The notes below the pieces were generated by a model that was given only the letters and a program-made list of their open reading frames with translations, ran no database searches and was not told the DNA's origin. The position numbers and the translations under genes are program-made. Below are positions 32,048-41,051 of a DNA stretch of 64,000 nucleotides, piece by piece. Every line of letters begins with the position of its first letter. Positions within the stretch are counted from its first letter, which is position 1. This DNA is from Poriferisocius sp965208545. GTDB taxonomy: Bacteria; Actinomycetota; Acidimicrobiia; Acidimicrobiales; Bin134. Where the stretch lies: positions 930,001-994,000 of the forward strand of contig OZ242341.1 in the NCBI GenBank assembly GCA_965208545.1, written 5' to 3'.

Positions 32048-32970
32048 GCGCGCCGGTAGTGGCCGCCATCGACTGCGGCACCAACTCCACCCGTTTGCTG
32101 GTCAGCCAGGGCGGCACCGAGCCATTAGACCGGCTGATGACCATCACCCGCCTGGGGGAGGGGGTGGACCAAACCGGCCGGCTGGCCCCGGGGGCCATTG
32201 AGCGCACACTTGAGTGCTTGCGACGCTACCGAGAGGTGATGGACCGCTACGGCGTGGAGGCGGTGCGGATCACCGCCACCTCGGCGGCCCGGGACGCGGC
32301 CAACCGCGAGGAGTTCTTCGACGCCGGCGAAGCGGTTGTCGGCACCCGTCCCGAGCTGCTGAGCGGACTGGCCGAAGGACAGCTGTCCTTTCGGGGGGCT
32401 ACTGCCGAACTCAATCCGGCAATGGGACCGTTTCTGGTGGTCGACTTGGGGGGAGGGTCGACCGAGCTGAGCGTGGGCACCACCGTTTGCGAGGCGGCGA
32501 TGTCGCTGGATGTGGGCTGTGTTCGCCTCACCGAGAAATACCTCCACGGCGACCCGCCGCTTCCCGAGGAGCTGCATGCCTGCTTGTCGGTGACCGGCGA
32601 CCACCTCGACGACGTCGACCGTGAGATGCCCGCCGCCGGTCAGGCCCGGACACTTGTCGGCCTGGCTGGCACGATCTCCACTGCCGCGGCCGTCGAACAG
32701 GGGCTGCACGCCTACGACCGGGACAAAATCCACCACTTCGAGTTGACCAAGGCCGCGGCCGAGGATGTATTCCGCACTCTGGCCACTGAATCTCGGGCTG
32801 ATCGGGCGTTCAATCCGGGATTGGAGCCTGGCCGGGTCGATGTGATTGTGGGGGGAATGACGATCTTGGTGAAGATCATGCGGCACTTTGGGTTTGAGTC
32901 ATGCCTGGTGTCGGAGTCAGACATCTTGGATGGGATGGTGCTGAGCTTGTTGGACTCGTTGTCTAACTAG
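32044..32970 (+). CDS. ppx: Ppx/GppA-family exopolyphosphatase
   Basis: A 308-residue ASKHA-fold phosphatase: AAIDCGTNSTRLLV (phosphate loop 1), ATSAARDAANREEF, LVVDLGGGSTELSV (loop 2), and VGLAGTISTAAAVEQGL. It degrades polyphosphate or pppGpp. Short form without the C-terminal HD extension, normal for actinobacterial Ppx1. It overlaps the DUF501 gene by four bases. A strong hairpin lies 33 bases after the stop. Confidence 0.93.
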   Translation: MSAPVVAAIDCGTNSTRLLVSQGGTEPLDRLMTITRLGEGVDQTGRLAPGAIERTLECLRRYREVMDRYGVEAVRITATSAARDAANREEFFDAGEAVVGTRPELLSGLAEGQLSFRGATAELNPAMGPFLVVDLGGGSTELSVGTTVCEAAMSLDVGCVRLTEKYLHGDPPLPEELHACLSVTGDHLDDVDREMPAAGQARTLVGLAGTISTAAAVEQGLHAYDRDKIHHFELTKAAAEDVFRTLATESRADRAFNPGLEPGRVDVIVGGMTILVKIMRHFGFESCLVSESDILDGMVLSLLDSLSN

Positions 32971-33003
32971 CGAACCGGCGCGGTGGCGGGTCCTGTCACC
33001 TAC

Positions 33004-33036
33004 GGCGGCCTGGCCGTCGGAGCGGCCAGGTCCGCC
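33004..33036. terminator. GC-rich hairpin after ppx
   Basis: GGCGG and CCTGGCCG pair with CGGCCAGG and CCGCC around a six-base loop, with one bulged T: 13 base pairs. There is no T-tract, as is common for actinobacterial terminators. Confidence 0.5.
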
Positions 33037-33111
33037 TGCGGCGCCACCCCCCACCACGCCTACCCCTGGTCCACACGTCCTTCTGTTTGAGTAGAGGGGG
33101 AGGGAGTAGGT

Positions 33112-33747
33112 TTGGCGGGAGTGCGGACTTGGACTCGGTTACGGGGGGCTCGGGAGGAGCAGGTGCTGCGCGGGTCTCGGGTGGAACTGCGTTCGCTGGT
33201 GGAGACCGATTTCGCCGAGTGGCAGGCCGTGCGCCGGGCCAATAGGGAGTGGCTGACTCCGTGGGAGCCCACCCCGCCTAGCACTCAACCCGATGTGGTA
33301 GAAGACCGCCTGGCCTTCGCGGCCCGGTGCAGTGCTCGCGACCGAGAGCGCCAGATGGATGCCGGCTACGGGTTCGGGGTGTTCGCCGAAGGTTGCCTGG
33401 TGGGGGAGATGAACCTGTCAGGGGTGCAGCGGGGCCCATTTCAAAGCGGCCATGTGGGGTATTGGATCGATCACCGATACGCCGGGCGGGAGTATGCCCC
33501 CGAGTCTCTCGTCGTGGTGCTGGACTACGCCTTTGAGAAGCTGGGGCTGCACCGGGTGCAGATCAACATCATTCCCCGCAATCAGGCCAGTCGCCGGGTG
33601 GTGGAGAAATTGGGCATTCGCGACGAGGGGATTGCTCTGCGCTATCTGGAGATCAACGGCCGCTGGGAAGACCACGTCCGCTACGCCATCACCTCAGAGG
33701 AGTGGCAAGTACGGGGCCCCGAGCTGGTGGCTGGCTGGATGAGCTAG
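33112..33747 (+). CDS. GNAT acetyltransferase, RimJ/RimL type
   Basis: A 211-residue N-acetyltransferase: LRSLVETDFAEWQAVRRANREWLTPWEP, VGYWIDHRYAGREYAPESLVVVLDYAF (acetyl-CoA binding region) and LHRVQINIIPRNQASRRVVEKLGIRDEG. It probably acetylates a ribosomal-protein or other N-terminal amine. TTG start with a purine-rich GGGAGTAG before it; a GTG nine bases later is possible. The last 38 bases, stop included, are tandemly duplicated after the gene. Confidence 0.88.
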   Translation: MAGVRTWTRLRGAREEQVLRGSRVELRSLVETDFAEWQAVRRANREWLTPWEPTPPSTQPDVVEDRLAFAARCSARDRERQMDAGYGFGVFAEGCLVGEMNLSGVQRGPFQSGHVGYWIDHRYAGREYAPESLVVVLDYAFEKLGLHRVQINIIPRNQASRRVVEKLGIRDEGIALRYLEINGRWEDHVRYAITSEEWQVRGPELVAGWMS

Positions 33748-33792
33748 TTCTTAGCGGGGTCCCGAGTTGGTGGCGGGTTGGATGAGCTAGTT
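33712..33792 (+). repeat. Tandem duplication of the GNAT gene 3' end
   Basis: 33712-33749 and 33755-33792 are 38-base copies with four mismatches, separated by five bases. The second includes a second copy of the stop codon. The duplication lies between two convergent genes. Confidence 0.7.
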
Positions 33793-33794
33793 GG

Positions 33795-34553
33795 CTACCT
33801 CGACTTACTGATGGCCTCTTTGAGAGCGGCCACGCGCTCCTTGAATTCGGGCTGCTTCATCGACCACACCTGAGGTTCGACCTCTCGAGCCACCGCCGCC
33901 GCGCTGTCGGTGATCGCGCCCATGTCGGTGATCGTCTGTTTCATGGCTTTGGTGAGCTCTCGCGGCGTACGAGCGGGGCGGCGGGCCATGCGCCGGGCCT
34001 CATCCAATAGCGCGTCATCGTCCACGCATCTCCAGGCCAGCCCAATCTCGGCGGCTCGCGGCCCGTCGAGCCTCTCGCCGAACACCACCATGGCCATGGC
34101 CGTTTGGCGGTCGCAGATACTTCTAAGCCGCCAGGTGTGACCGCCACCGGGGTGGATGGCGATCTGGAGAAACCGGCTTTCGAACATGGCCTGATTTCCG
34201 GCCAGGATCACATCGCAGGCCAGCGCGAAGTTCATGCCCGCCCCCACCGCCGGGCCGTTGACCGCGGCCACCGTTGGCAGTGGAGAGCTGGCAACCCTCA
34301 GGAACCCGGCATAGATGGAGCTCAGGCTCCTGGGGTCGTCAGCGGCCAGCAGTTCGTCCAAGTTGGCCCCCGCAGAGAACGCTGGGGGCGCACCCGTGAG
34401 GACCACCGCTCCCACCGACTCATCGGATTCCAGTGCGTCGAACACGGCGTCGAGCTCGCGATTCATCTCCAGGCTGACCGCATTTCGCACCTCGGGATGG
34501 TTAAGAGTCACGGTGGCAACGCCGTCGTCGGTTTCGCAGAGCACAAGTGCCAT
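33795..34553 (-). CDS. Enoyl-CoA hydratase/isomerase family protein
   Basis: A 252-residue crotonase-fold protein: VATVTLNHPEVRNAVSLEMNREL, FSAGANLDELLAAD (oxyanion hole half), VNGPAVGAGMNFALACDVILAG (second half). Glutamates of classical hydratase are partly changed, so the exact activity is unsure. Transcribed divergently from an MFS gene with 37 bases between. Confidence 0.88.
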   Translation of the reverse strand: MALVLCETDDGVATVTLNHPEVRNAVSLEMNRELDAVFDALESDESVGAVVLTGAPPAFSAGANLDELLAADDPRSLSSIYAGFLRVASSPLPTVAAVNGPAVGAGMNFALACDVILAGNQAMFESRFLQIAIHPGGGHTWRLRSICDRQTAMAMVVFGERLDGPRAAEIGLAWRCVDDDALLDEARRMARRPARTPRELTKAMKQTITDMGAITDSAAAVAREVEPQVWSMKQPEFKERVAALKEAISKSR

Positions 34554-34559
34554 GCCATG

Positions 34560-34565
34560 ACAATA
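34560..34565 (-). promoter_or_regulatory. Candidate -10 hexamer (TATTGT)
   Basis: TATTGT lies exactly six bases before the ATG at 34553 on the minus strand, with no Shine-Dalgarno site. Confidence 0.5.
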
Positions 34566-34578
34566 GGGGTGCAGCGAA

Positions 34579-34584
34579 TAAGTT
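34579..34584 (+). promoter_or_regulatory. Candidate -10 hexamer (TAAGTT)
   Basis: TAAGTT lies exactly six bases before the GTG at 34591. This and the opposite hexamer form a compact divergent leaderless promoter pair. Confidence 0.5.
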
Positions 34585-34590
34585 GGCGCA

Positions 34591-35820
34591 GTGACCGATT
34601 CCCGGCATCCTCGACGCGCGCGGCAAGCGCTGTCGTACCGGAATTATCGCCTGTTCATCTCTGGGGCTCTTATCTCCAACTCCGGCGTTTGGGTGCAGAT
34701 GATTGCGCTGGCCTTTGTGATCGAGCGGCTGACCGGCAGCGCCACCTGGGTTGGCTTGGCCGCCATGTTGCAGACACTGCCGGCGGTGTTTTTAGGAATG
34801 GTCGGCGGGGCGCTGGCCGATCGATTCCCCCGGCGGATCATGCTGGCGTTCACCAACTCGGCCCAAGCGTTGATCGCACTGGGGTTCTCGGCCATGTGGG
34901 CCGCAGGGGTCGACCGGCCGCTGGCCTACATCGCCCTTGGAGTGGTGAACGGGTGTGCGAACGGTATCCAACTTCCCGCCTGGCAGGCGTTCGTCAGCGA
35001 ATTGGTGCCTCGCGTCGCCCTCTTGAACGCCGTGACCTTGAACTCGGCCCAGTTCAACGCCTCTCGGGCGGTCGGCCCCATGATCGGTGGGTTCGTGCTG
35101 GCGATAGGCGGTCCCGGCTGGTGCTTCTTCACCAATTCACTGACGTATGTACCCGCGGTCTTGGCTCTGGTCTTCATCCAGGTACCCCGATTGGCTCCGG
35201 AGGGTGGAGACAGGCCGAATGTGTTCAGAGATGCCGCGGCCGCAATGCGCTACGCCGCCGATCATCCCGGTATCCGCCTGTCCATACTGATTGCCGGGGT
35301 GATTGCTTTCTTCGGCCAGCCGGTCATCCACCTGGTGGTCATCTTCGCCAACGACGTGTTCAAAGTGGGCGAAACTCATTACGGAATCCTGGCTGCGGCC
35401 ACCGGAATAGGAGCGATGCTCAACACTCCGTTTGTGGCCGGCCGGGGAAGCCGCGTGCCCCGCAGTCGTCTAGTGGGATTCGGTTGGCCGATCTATGGCA
35501 TCGCGCTGTTGGGATTCGCATTGTCGCCTTACTACTGGTTGGCGGTGGTGGCCTTGGCTGTCTTGGGGGCATCCCACATCGCTACTGCCGCCACTCTCAA
35601 TACCGTGATTCAGCTTCAGGTAGACGAGGCACTGCGGGCCAAGGTTCTGGCCCTGTACCTCATCACCTTGTTGGCCGGCCTGCCCCTCGGCGCCCAGTTG
35701 CAAGGGGCTCTGGCCGATCTGATCGGTCCCCGCATCGCCGTAGGCGGGGCCGGGATGCTGTTGGCAGCCACCGCCCTGTGGTGGGTGTTGAACGGCCGCA
35801 CCAAGGTGCTCGATCTGTAA
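34591..35820 (+). CDS. MFS transporter, EntS-like
   Basis: A 409-residue permease with twelve likely transmembrane segments, opening with LSYRNYRLFISGALISNSGVWVQMIALAFV, typical of the EntS/MFS_3 group. The motif A region reads GGALADRFPRRIMLAF. Such proteins export siderophores, drugs or metabolites. The GTG start is supported by a -10 hexamer six bases upstream. Confidence 0.9.
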   Translation: MTDSRHPRRARQALSYRNYRLFISGALISNSGVWVQMIALAFVIERLTGSATWVGLAAMLQTLPAVFLGMVGGALADRFPRRIMLAFTNSAQALIALGFSAMWAAGVDRPLAYIALGVVNGCANGIQLPAWQAFVSELVPRVALLNAVTLNSAQFNASRAVGPMIGGFVLAIGGPGWCFFTNSLTYVPAVLALVFIQVPRLAPEGGDRPNVFRDAAAAMRYAADHPGIRLSILIAGVIAFFGQPVIHLVVIFANDVFKVGETHYGILAAATGIGAMLNTPFVAGRGSRVPRSRLVGFGWPIYGIALLGFALSPYYWLAVVALAVLGASHIATAATLNTVIQLQVDEALRAKVLALYLITLLAGLPLGAQLQGALADLIGPRIAVGGAGMLLAATALWWVLNGRTKVLDL

Positions 35821-35874
35821 AGGCCGCTTGTGCCGGTTCTGGGCTGGTCTATTACTGGCGGTGAACCCTCTCCC

Positions 35875-37701
35875 TCACCTCGTGCCCAATTGGGGAGTGG
35901 ACTTGCAATGCAGGCTGATCGGCGCATTTGGCATAGTCCCCTCATTTCCCGCCATCGGGGATGGTTGGCGCCAAACAGTGTCATTGCCGGTAAGCGGACC
36001 TTTGAGAGCCGCTTTGAGATGGGTGGCGAGCAGCGGGAGTGATCTGCCGATATCGAGAAACTTGTGCATTGCATCTTCGGTTTCGCATACCACAAGCGCG
36101 GGCACTGGCAATCCTGACCGTGCGCTCTTCCGGTACGTGCTCAGTTTGCGGGCTACTTCGCTCCGAGCCACCGCAGAGCGCTCAAATTCGAGGCAATGAG
36201 GCCTCGCACCAAAGGGTCCGTCGGCCACCAACAGAATCAAGTCTGGCTTGATCTGCGTGACATCTGGCAGATTGAGTTCGCCCCGCCAACCGGCGATTGC
36301 TTTAACCCCCTCGTTGGAGAATTGCAGAACCAGGCGATTGACTCCGTCATTGTGGTGAAACTCTTGACTGCGGAAGCCCGGATTGAGATACGCCCCGTGG
36401 CGCTTGTGAATTGTGTCGCGCCGCAGGCGGCTCAAATTGGCGGCGCGCATCATGCCGCGCGCCGCTAGGAAATAGCGATGGTCGAAGACTTCGACAAGTC
36501 CAGCCTCAACGAACCTAGCGAGAGTCCGTCTGACAACGGTGGGGGAGCCGTCCGCAATCTGTTGCAGCCATGAGGCCCGCATTGCGGGGTACTCGGCGAT
36601 GGCCATAAAGAGTCGAAACGCAGTCGGACCGGTGATGGCGTCGAGATCGGAGTTCTGGCGCCACCATCGGCTGATAGAGAAATCTCGGCCAATGGGCGGA
36701 TGCTCTGCGGGGTCCGAAATGAAATCGTGTGACGGACGCACCACCACGGGTTCGGTGCCGTCCCCATCGGGGGTGCAGATAAGGATCGGCGAAGTGCGAA
36801 TGAGGATGCGGCGGGCAAGTTCAGCAGCCCATATGTCAGCCGCCACGATCACCTGTGCTGACGGCTCAACGATTTGCCGGGGGTCCTCATAGAAAACGCG
36901 GTTGGCGATGCGAAAGTAGCGATCCTCTTTTGCCGTATAGCAGTCCAGTCCCCAAAACCTGTGTTGCTGCTTTCGGCGGACGATCCGCTCGGTGGCATGC
37001 ACGCCGAGGTAGGTGAATGAGATCCAGATGTCGTCGGCATATTGGGCGACCGCATGGAAGAAGCCACCGCTGCGGAGCAGTCGAAAGTCCACCAATTTGA
37101 GTTCGGCTGGATTGGCAGGGTGATCTGGCGGCAAGAGCAGCCTGCCGCTCTTGAACAGCGATGGTGCCAGTCGATAGATCATTTCCAGGGTCGCAAGACG
37201 ACGGATACATGTCCTTTGTCCTCGTTTTGTGGCAGTCCATGGCGGATGTTCGTGAAGGGCGGTTCCTGTGTTGGCGAGTGTTGGCTGCTTGACGGTGGAA
37301 TCGACGAACGGTGAGAACATCGCTCTCTCAATGTGAGGCACGTGTTCGTGGTCGAAAGCGAATTCCTCGCCCAATTGGCTTTGGACTGAAGGGTCAGTAC
37401 GCACCCTCTTCATTCCTCCAGCTCTGGCAATCTCGCGAGGGTTCGCATGGACATGACTGGTGGTATAGAGCTGTTGGACGGAGCAAGTTGTCAACAGCCA
37501 TCGCTCCTGTGGTGCCTTGAGCATGCCGCGGCGAACCGATGTGAGCCATCCTGCGAGGCCAAGTCCAGACAGCTTTTCCTCAAGCTGGCGCGGTCTGATG
37601 CCAACTATTGGAATCAGCTCGGCGGCGCTTACAAGTGGCATTCGCCCGACGATCCGCAGCAGTCGTCTGTCGAGAGAAGTTAAAGATTCTGCGGCCGCCA
37701 T
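35875..37701 (-). CDS. Replication-relaxation family protein
   Basis: A 608-residue protein. The central part (TAFRLFMAIAEYPAMRASWLQQI, TVVRRTLARFVEAGLVEVFDHRYFLAARG) is the winged-helix region of replication-relaxation proteins; an N-terminal winged helix (LLRIVGRMPLVSAAELIPIVG) precedes it. The C-terminal region (DLILLVADGPFGARPHCLEFERSAVARSEVARKLSTYR) has the D-ExE/K spacing of a restriction-endonuclease-like fold. Such proteins belong to plasmids and integrative elements. Base use is less GC-rich than around it, and a very AT-rich stretch lies upstream. Confidence 0.75.
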   Translation of the reverse strand: MAAAESLTSLDRRLLRIVGRMPLVSAAELIPIVGIRPRQLEEKLSGLGLAGWLTSVRRGMLKAPQERWLLTTCSVQQLYTTSHVHANPREIARAGGMKRVRTDPSVQSQLGEEFAFDHEHVPHIERAMFSPFVDSTVKQPTLANTGTALHEHPPWTATKRGQRTCIRRLATLEMIYRLAPSLFKSGRLLLPPDHPANPAELKLVDFRLLRSGGFFHAVAQYADDIWISFTYLGVHATERIVRRKQQHRFWGLDCYTAKEDRYFRIANRVFYEDPRQIVEPSAQVIVAADIWAAELARRILIRTSPILICTPDGDGTEPVVVRPSHDFISDPAEHPPIGRDFSISRWWRQNSDLDAITGPTAFRLFMAIAEYPAMRASWLQQIADGSPTVVRRTLARFVEAGLVEVFDHRYFLAARGMMRAANLSRLRRDTIHKRHGAYLNPGFRSQEFHHNDGVNRLVLQFSNEGVKAIAGWRGELNLPDVTQIKPDLILLVADGPFGARPHCLEFERSAVARSEVARKLSTYRKSARSGLPVPALVVCETEDAMHKFLDIGRSLPLLATHLKAALKGPLTGNDTVWRQPSPMAGNEGTMPNAPISLHCKSTPQLGTR

Positions 37702-37890
37702 TGCGCCGCGAAATATACATATTCGTTAAGAAATTAATCTGACAATATTAGGACAAAAACTCAGTATTTGTGTTGAAAATATGGTCATATAACACATCTA
37801 TTGTGTTGTATTGGATCTGCTATACTCATGTATTACATAAAATAATTATTGATGACATCAAGGATTTAGCGTCTAAATTGCGCCTAGCAA
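37702..37890. other. Very AT-rich intergenic stretch with several dyads
   Basis: About 190 bases unlike the rest of the window in composition. It contains AACACA facing TGTGTT (37791-37807), ATATG facing CATAT (37779-37790), ATGTA facing TACAT (37828-37838) and AATAATTATT (37841-37850); TTGTGTTG occurs at 37768 and again at 37801. It may be an origin-like or regulatory site of a former mobile element. The remaining bases to 38014 hold no further recognised feature. Confidence 0.5.
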
Positions 37891-38014
37891 AACTCACTTT
37901 CCGGCCCTATTGAACCCCGACGGTTTCGAGATCGTCGTTGGCATTTTTCCCCACAATTTCTTCTCCCCCCGAGTCCGATCTGAGCGAGGAAGAAGAAGTT
38001 GTCACTCCTGTCGG

Positions 38015-38020
38015 GATACT
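38015..38020 (+). promoter_or_regulatory. Candidate -10 hexamer (GATACT)
   Basis: GATACT lies exactly six bases before the ATG at 38027. Confidence 0.4.
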
Positions 38021-38026
38021 GGGTGC

Positions 38027-38422
38027 ATGAAGGAATCAGAGGAGAGAAGGATGTTTGGGGTCCAAGGGATGCGGGTCGTTCACGGTGACGAACGGCGGCA
38101 AGAGAGCATTACCGGCCGGTGTCTGGCCTTTGCCGAAGCGGCCCGGCAGCTGGGGATGGCCGTGCGAGGCCAGGAGCTGGTCATGCCCAGCTTTCGCAGC
38201 CCGCCTAGGGAGGTTGGCCGCCGTCGCACCTTGTCTCGTCATGAGGATGGCTCGGTGACCGTCTCCGTGATGGTCCGAAACCGCGTCTGGGAAGCGGTGC
38301 TGGCCGACATGATCGAAGGGATAGTGGCGGCCAACCGGATGGACGGCATCGACGCCGAAGCCCTGCGCGACCAGCTCTGGGAGGCCCTGCAAGGCGAATC
38401 CGCTCAGCGGGAAGCGGCCTGA
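38027..38422 (+). CDS. Small protein of unknown function
   Basis: A 131-residue protein from ATG 38027, favoured by the hexamer six bases upstream; an ATG at 38051 is also possible. It has an N-terminal charged part, the helix SITGRCLAFAEAARQLGMAV, then SRHEDGSVTVSVMVRNRVWEAVLADMIEGIVAANRMDGIDAEAL. No family recognised; a winged-helix or small regulatory protein is conceivable. Codon use matches the genomic background, so it is not part of the AT-rich stretch. Confidence 0.6.
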   Translation: MKESEERRMFGVQGMRVVHGDERRQESITGRCLAFAEAARQLGMAVRGQELVMPSFRSPPREVGRRRTLSRHEDGSVTVSVMVRNRVWEAVLADMIEGIVAANRMDGIDAEALRDQLWEALQGESAQREAA

Positions 38423-38477
38423 CCAGCAGGCTAGGACAGCGAGATTCCACCTAGGGTCGACCTAAACTGACCGGGCC

Positions 38478-38879
38478 ATGCTTCTCACGGAGATCGATCA
38501 CGTCGCTATCGCGGTCCACGACTTGGAGCAGGCCATCTTGTTCTACGAGAAGGCTTTTGACGCCTCAGTCGTGCATCGCGAGATCGTGGAACGCGATGGA
38601 GTTGAGGAGGCTCTCATCAAAGTGGCCGAGTCCTATGTCCAGCTGACCGCGGCCACCCGGGAAGATTCGCCCGTGGCAAAGTTCCTGGCTAAGCGGGGTG
38701 AAGGCATTCATCACATCGGCTATCGGGTAAACGACTGCGCTGCCGCTCTGGAATCTATGGTCGCTGCCGGAGCCACTGCCATAGATGCCGAGCCCCGTCC
38801 CGGCTCTCGAGGCACCACCGTCGCCTTCATCCATCCCAAAGGCGCCTTCGGCACCCTCATCGAGTTGGTCCAGGAATAG
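38478..38879 (+). CDS. mce: Methylmalonyl-CoA epimerase
   Basis: A 133-residue VOC-fold epimerase: IDHVAIAVHDLEQAILFYEKAF, VESYVQLTAATREDSPVAKFLAKRGEGIHHIGYRV is the substrate side, and GTLIELVQ ends with the metal glutamate. Metal ligands are His8 of the opening motif, the second His of GIHHIGY and the final Glu. It interconverts (R)- and (S)-methylmalonyl-CoA in propionate and odd-chain fatty-acid use. TAAACT lies nine bases upstream. Confidence 0.92.
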   Translation: MLLTEIDHVAIAVHDLEQAILFYEKAFDASVVHREIVERDGVEEALIKVAESYVQLTAATREDSPVAKFLAKRGEGIHHIGYRVNDCAAALESMVAAGATAIDAEPRPGSRGTTVAFIHPKGAFGTLIELVQE

Positions 38880-38896
38880 TTTTTTCGTCCAAGCCG

Positions 38897-38902
38897 TAAA
38901 CT
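38897..38902 (+). promoter_or_regulatory. Candidate -10 hexamer (TAAACT) for the copper ATPase gene
   Basis: TAAACT lies exactly six bases before the GTG at 38909. The -35 region is weak, so an activator may be needed; no CueR/CsoR box was identified. Confidence 0.45.
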
Positions 38903-38908
38903 TGATTC

Positions 38909-41038
38909 GTGGCGATGCGACGGGCTGCGCTGATTGTGGAGGGCATGACCTGTTCGGCCTGCGTGTCGCGCATCGAGCGCAGCCTGAACGCGGTCGACGG
39001 GGTCATCGAGGCCCGAGTGAATTACGCCTCGGGTCGCGCTTCAGTGGCTTGCAGTGAAACCGTCTCCGATGCCCAGTTGGAAACTGCGGTGGTTTCCGCC
39101 GGTTACTCGGCCCGCGTTCCTCAGGGTCTCGACACCGAGCTCGCCGCCCAGCCAGTCGAATTGAGGCGGCTTATCGCTTCAGCAGTGATGGGTGCGATCG
39201 TGCTGCTGTTGACCATGGTTGACCCTTTTGCCTTTGACCTGGGTTTTTCTGCGTCGGATTGGCTGGCCGCAGTCTTGAGTGCCGCGGTGGTCTTTTGGTT
39301 GGGATGGGGATTCCACCGGCGGGCCTGGGTGCAGCTCCACCATCGAACCGCCACCATGGACACCCTGGTGTCAGTGGGCACCGCCTCGTCATGGGTTTGG
39401 TCCACGGTGGTGTTGGCCGCACAGATCGGTGACGGACACCTCTATTTCGAGACCGGCTCGGTGATAGTGGTGCTTGTATTGCTCGGCCGCCATTTGGAAT
39501 TCCGGGCTCGCCGCCGGTCGGGAGATGCTCTGCGAGCCATGGCCGAGCTTGTTGCTCCCGTTGCTCGCCTCGAAGATGGCACCGATATTCCAGTGGCCAG
39601 CCTTGATGTGGGCACCAGATTCGTCGTGCGGCCGGGGGAGAAGATCGCCACCGATGGCGTGGTGGTGGACGGTTTTTCGGCAGTGGACATCTCTCTGGTC
39701 ACTGGTGAGCCGGTCCCGGTCGAGGTTGGCCCTGGAGACGCCGTGCTCGGCGCCTCGGTCAACGCCAACGGGTCGCTGGTGGTGCAGGCCACCGGGGTGG
39801 GGGCCGACACCGTTCTGGCCCGGATCATGCAGCTGGTGGAAGAGGCCCAGACCAACCGCACCCGCATCCAGCGATTGGCCGATCGGCTCTCCGCGGTATT
39901 CGTGCCCGTAGCGGTGGTGATTGCGGTGGTCACCTTGGTCGGCTGGCTGGCCACCGGTCAGCCCTCCTCCGAGGCGTTCACCGCCGCGGTGGCGGTGCTG
40001 ATCGTGGCCTGTCCGTGCGCATTAGGTTTGGCCACTCCATTAGCGGTGATGGTCGGCACCGGGCGGGGATCGCAGCTCGGGATCATCCTCAAGGGCGGCG
40101 AAATGCTGGAGGACACCCGGCAGCTCGACACCGTGGTCTTCGACAAGACCGGCACGGTCACCGAGGCTCGCATGGAGGTGGTGGGCATCGATGCTCCCGG
40201 AGGGGACCCCGACGAACTTCTGGCCTTGGCCGCATCGGTGGAGGCTCGGTCGGAGCACCCCATCGGACGGGCCATTTCTGCAATGACTGACTCAAGGCGA
40301 ACGGTCACCGGATTCGAGAATCATCCCGGTTCAGGTGCTGTCGGCATGGTGGACGGTACGGAGGTTCGAGTGGGCCGAAGAGACCTGTTCGACCAGGTGC
40401 CTGAGGCAGTGGAACAGGCTGCGGCCGAAGTGGAGGCCATGGGTCGGGTGGCGGTGCTGGCCGGTCGGGGAGCGGTGGCCGAGGCGGTGATTACCGTAGA
40501 CGACCGGTTGCGAGACTCTGCCCCCGCCGCGGTGGCCGCGCTCAAGTCCTTGGGGCTCGACACCGTGCTGCTGACCGGGGATCATCCCCGTCGGGCGCAG
40601 GCCGCGGGCGACGAGTTGGGGATAGATCGAGTGGTGCCCGGTGTCGGGCCCGACGGCAAGGCCGCCGAGATCGCCCGCCTGCAAGCTGAGGGCCGCCGGG
40701 TGGCCATGGTGGGTGACGGAATCAACGATGCGCCTGCCCTCAGCCAGGCCGACATCGGCATCGCCATGGGCACCGGCACCGATGTGGCCGCCGAAGCCGC
40801 CGACCTCACCATCATGACCTCTGATCTGGGAGCAGTGGCCGATGCCATTGCTCTGAGCCGTCGGACCATGAACACAATTCGGGGCAACCTGTTCTGGGCC
40901 TTCGTCTACAACACCGCGGCAATTCCTCTGGCTGCGGCCGGAATCTTGGAGCCGATCTACGCCGCGGGCGCCATGGTGGCCTCATCGCTGTTCGTGGTGA
41001 CCAACAGTCTGCGCCTCCGCCGCTTCAATCGGCGTTGA
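38909..41038 (+). CDS. copA: Copper-translocating P1B-type ATPase
   Basis: A 709-residue metal ATPase: HMA domain with GMTCSAC (Cys15, Cys18), TGEP in the actuator, the transmembrane CPC (VACPCALGLATP, about residue 367), phosphorylation motif DKTGT near 411, SEHPIG, and GDGIND near 601. CPC with the C-terminal NS residue set means Cu(I) export from the cytoplasm. It stands alone, without a visible CsoR or CopZ gene. Confidence 0.95.
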   Translation: MAMRRAALIVEGMTCSACVSRIERSLNAVDGVIEARVNYASGRASVACSETVSDAQLETAVVSAGYSARVPQGLDTELAAQPVELRRLIASAVMGAIVLLLTMVDPFAFDLGFSASDWLAAVLSAAVVFWLGWGFHRRAWVQLHHRTATMDTLVSVGTASSWVWSTVVLAAQIGDGHLYFETGSVIVVLVLLGRHLEFRARRRSGDALRAMAELVAPVARLEDGTDIPVASLDVGTRFVVRPGEKIATDGVVVDGFSAVDISLVTGEPVPVEVGPGDAVLGASVNANGSLVVQATGVGADTVLARIMQLVEEAQTNRTRIQRLADRLSAVFVPVAVVIAVVTLVGWLATGQPSSEAFTAAVAVLIVACPCALGLATPLAVMVGTGRGSQLGIILKGGEMLEDTRQLDTVVFDKTGTVTEARMEVVGIDAPGGDPDELLALAASVEARSEHPIGRAISAMTDSRRTVTGFENHPGSGAVGMVDGTEVRVGRRDLFDQVPEAVEQAAAEVEAMGRVAVLAGRGAVAEAVITVDDRLRDSAPAAVAALKSLGLDTVLLTGDHPRRAQAAGDELGIDRVVPGVGPDGKAAEIARLQAEGRRVAMVGDGINDAPALSQADIGIAMGTGTDVAAEAADLTIMTSDLGAVADAIALSRRTMNTIRGNLFWAFVYNTAAIPLAAAGILEPIYAAGAMVASSLFVVTNSLRLRRFNRR

Positions 41039-41051
41039 CGGCGGGTCTTCG

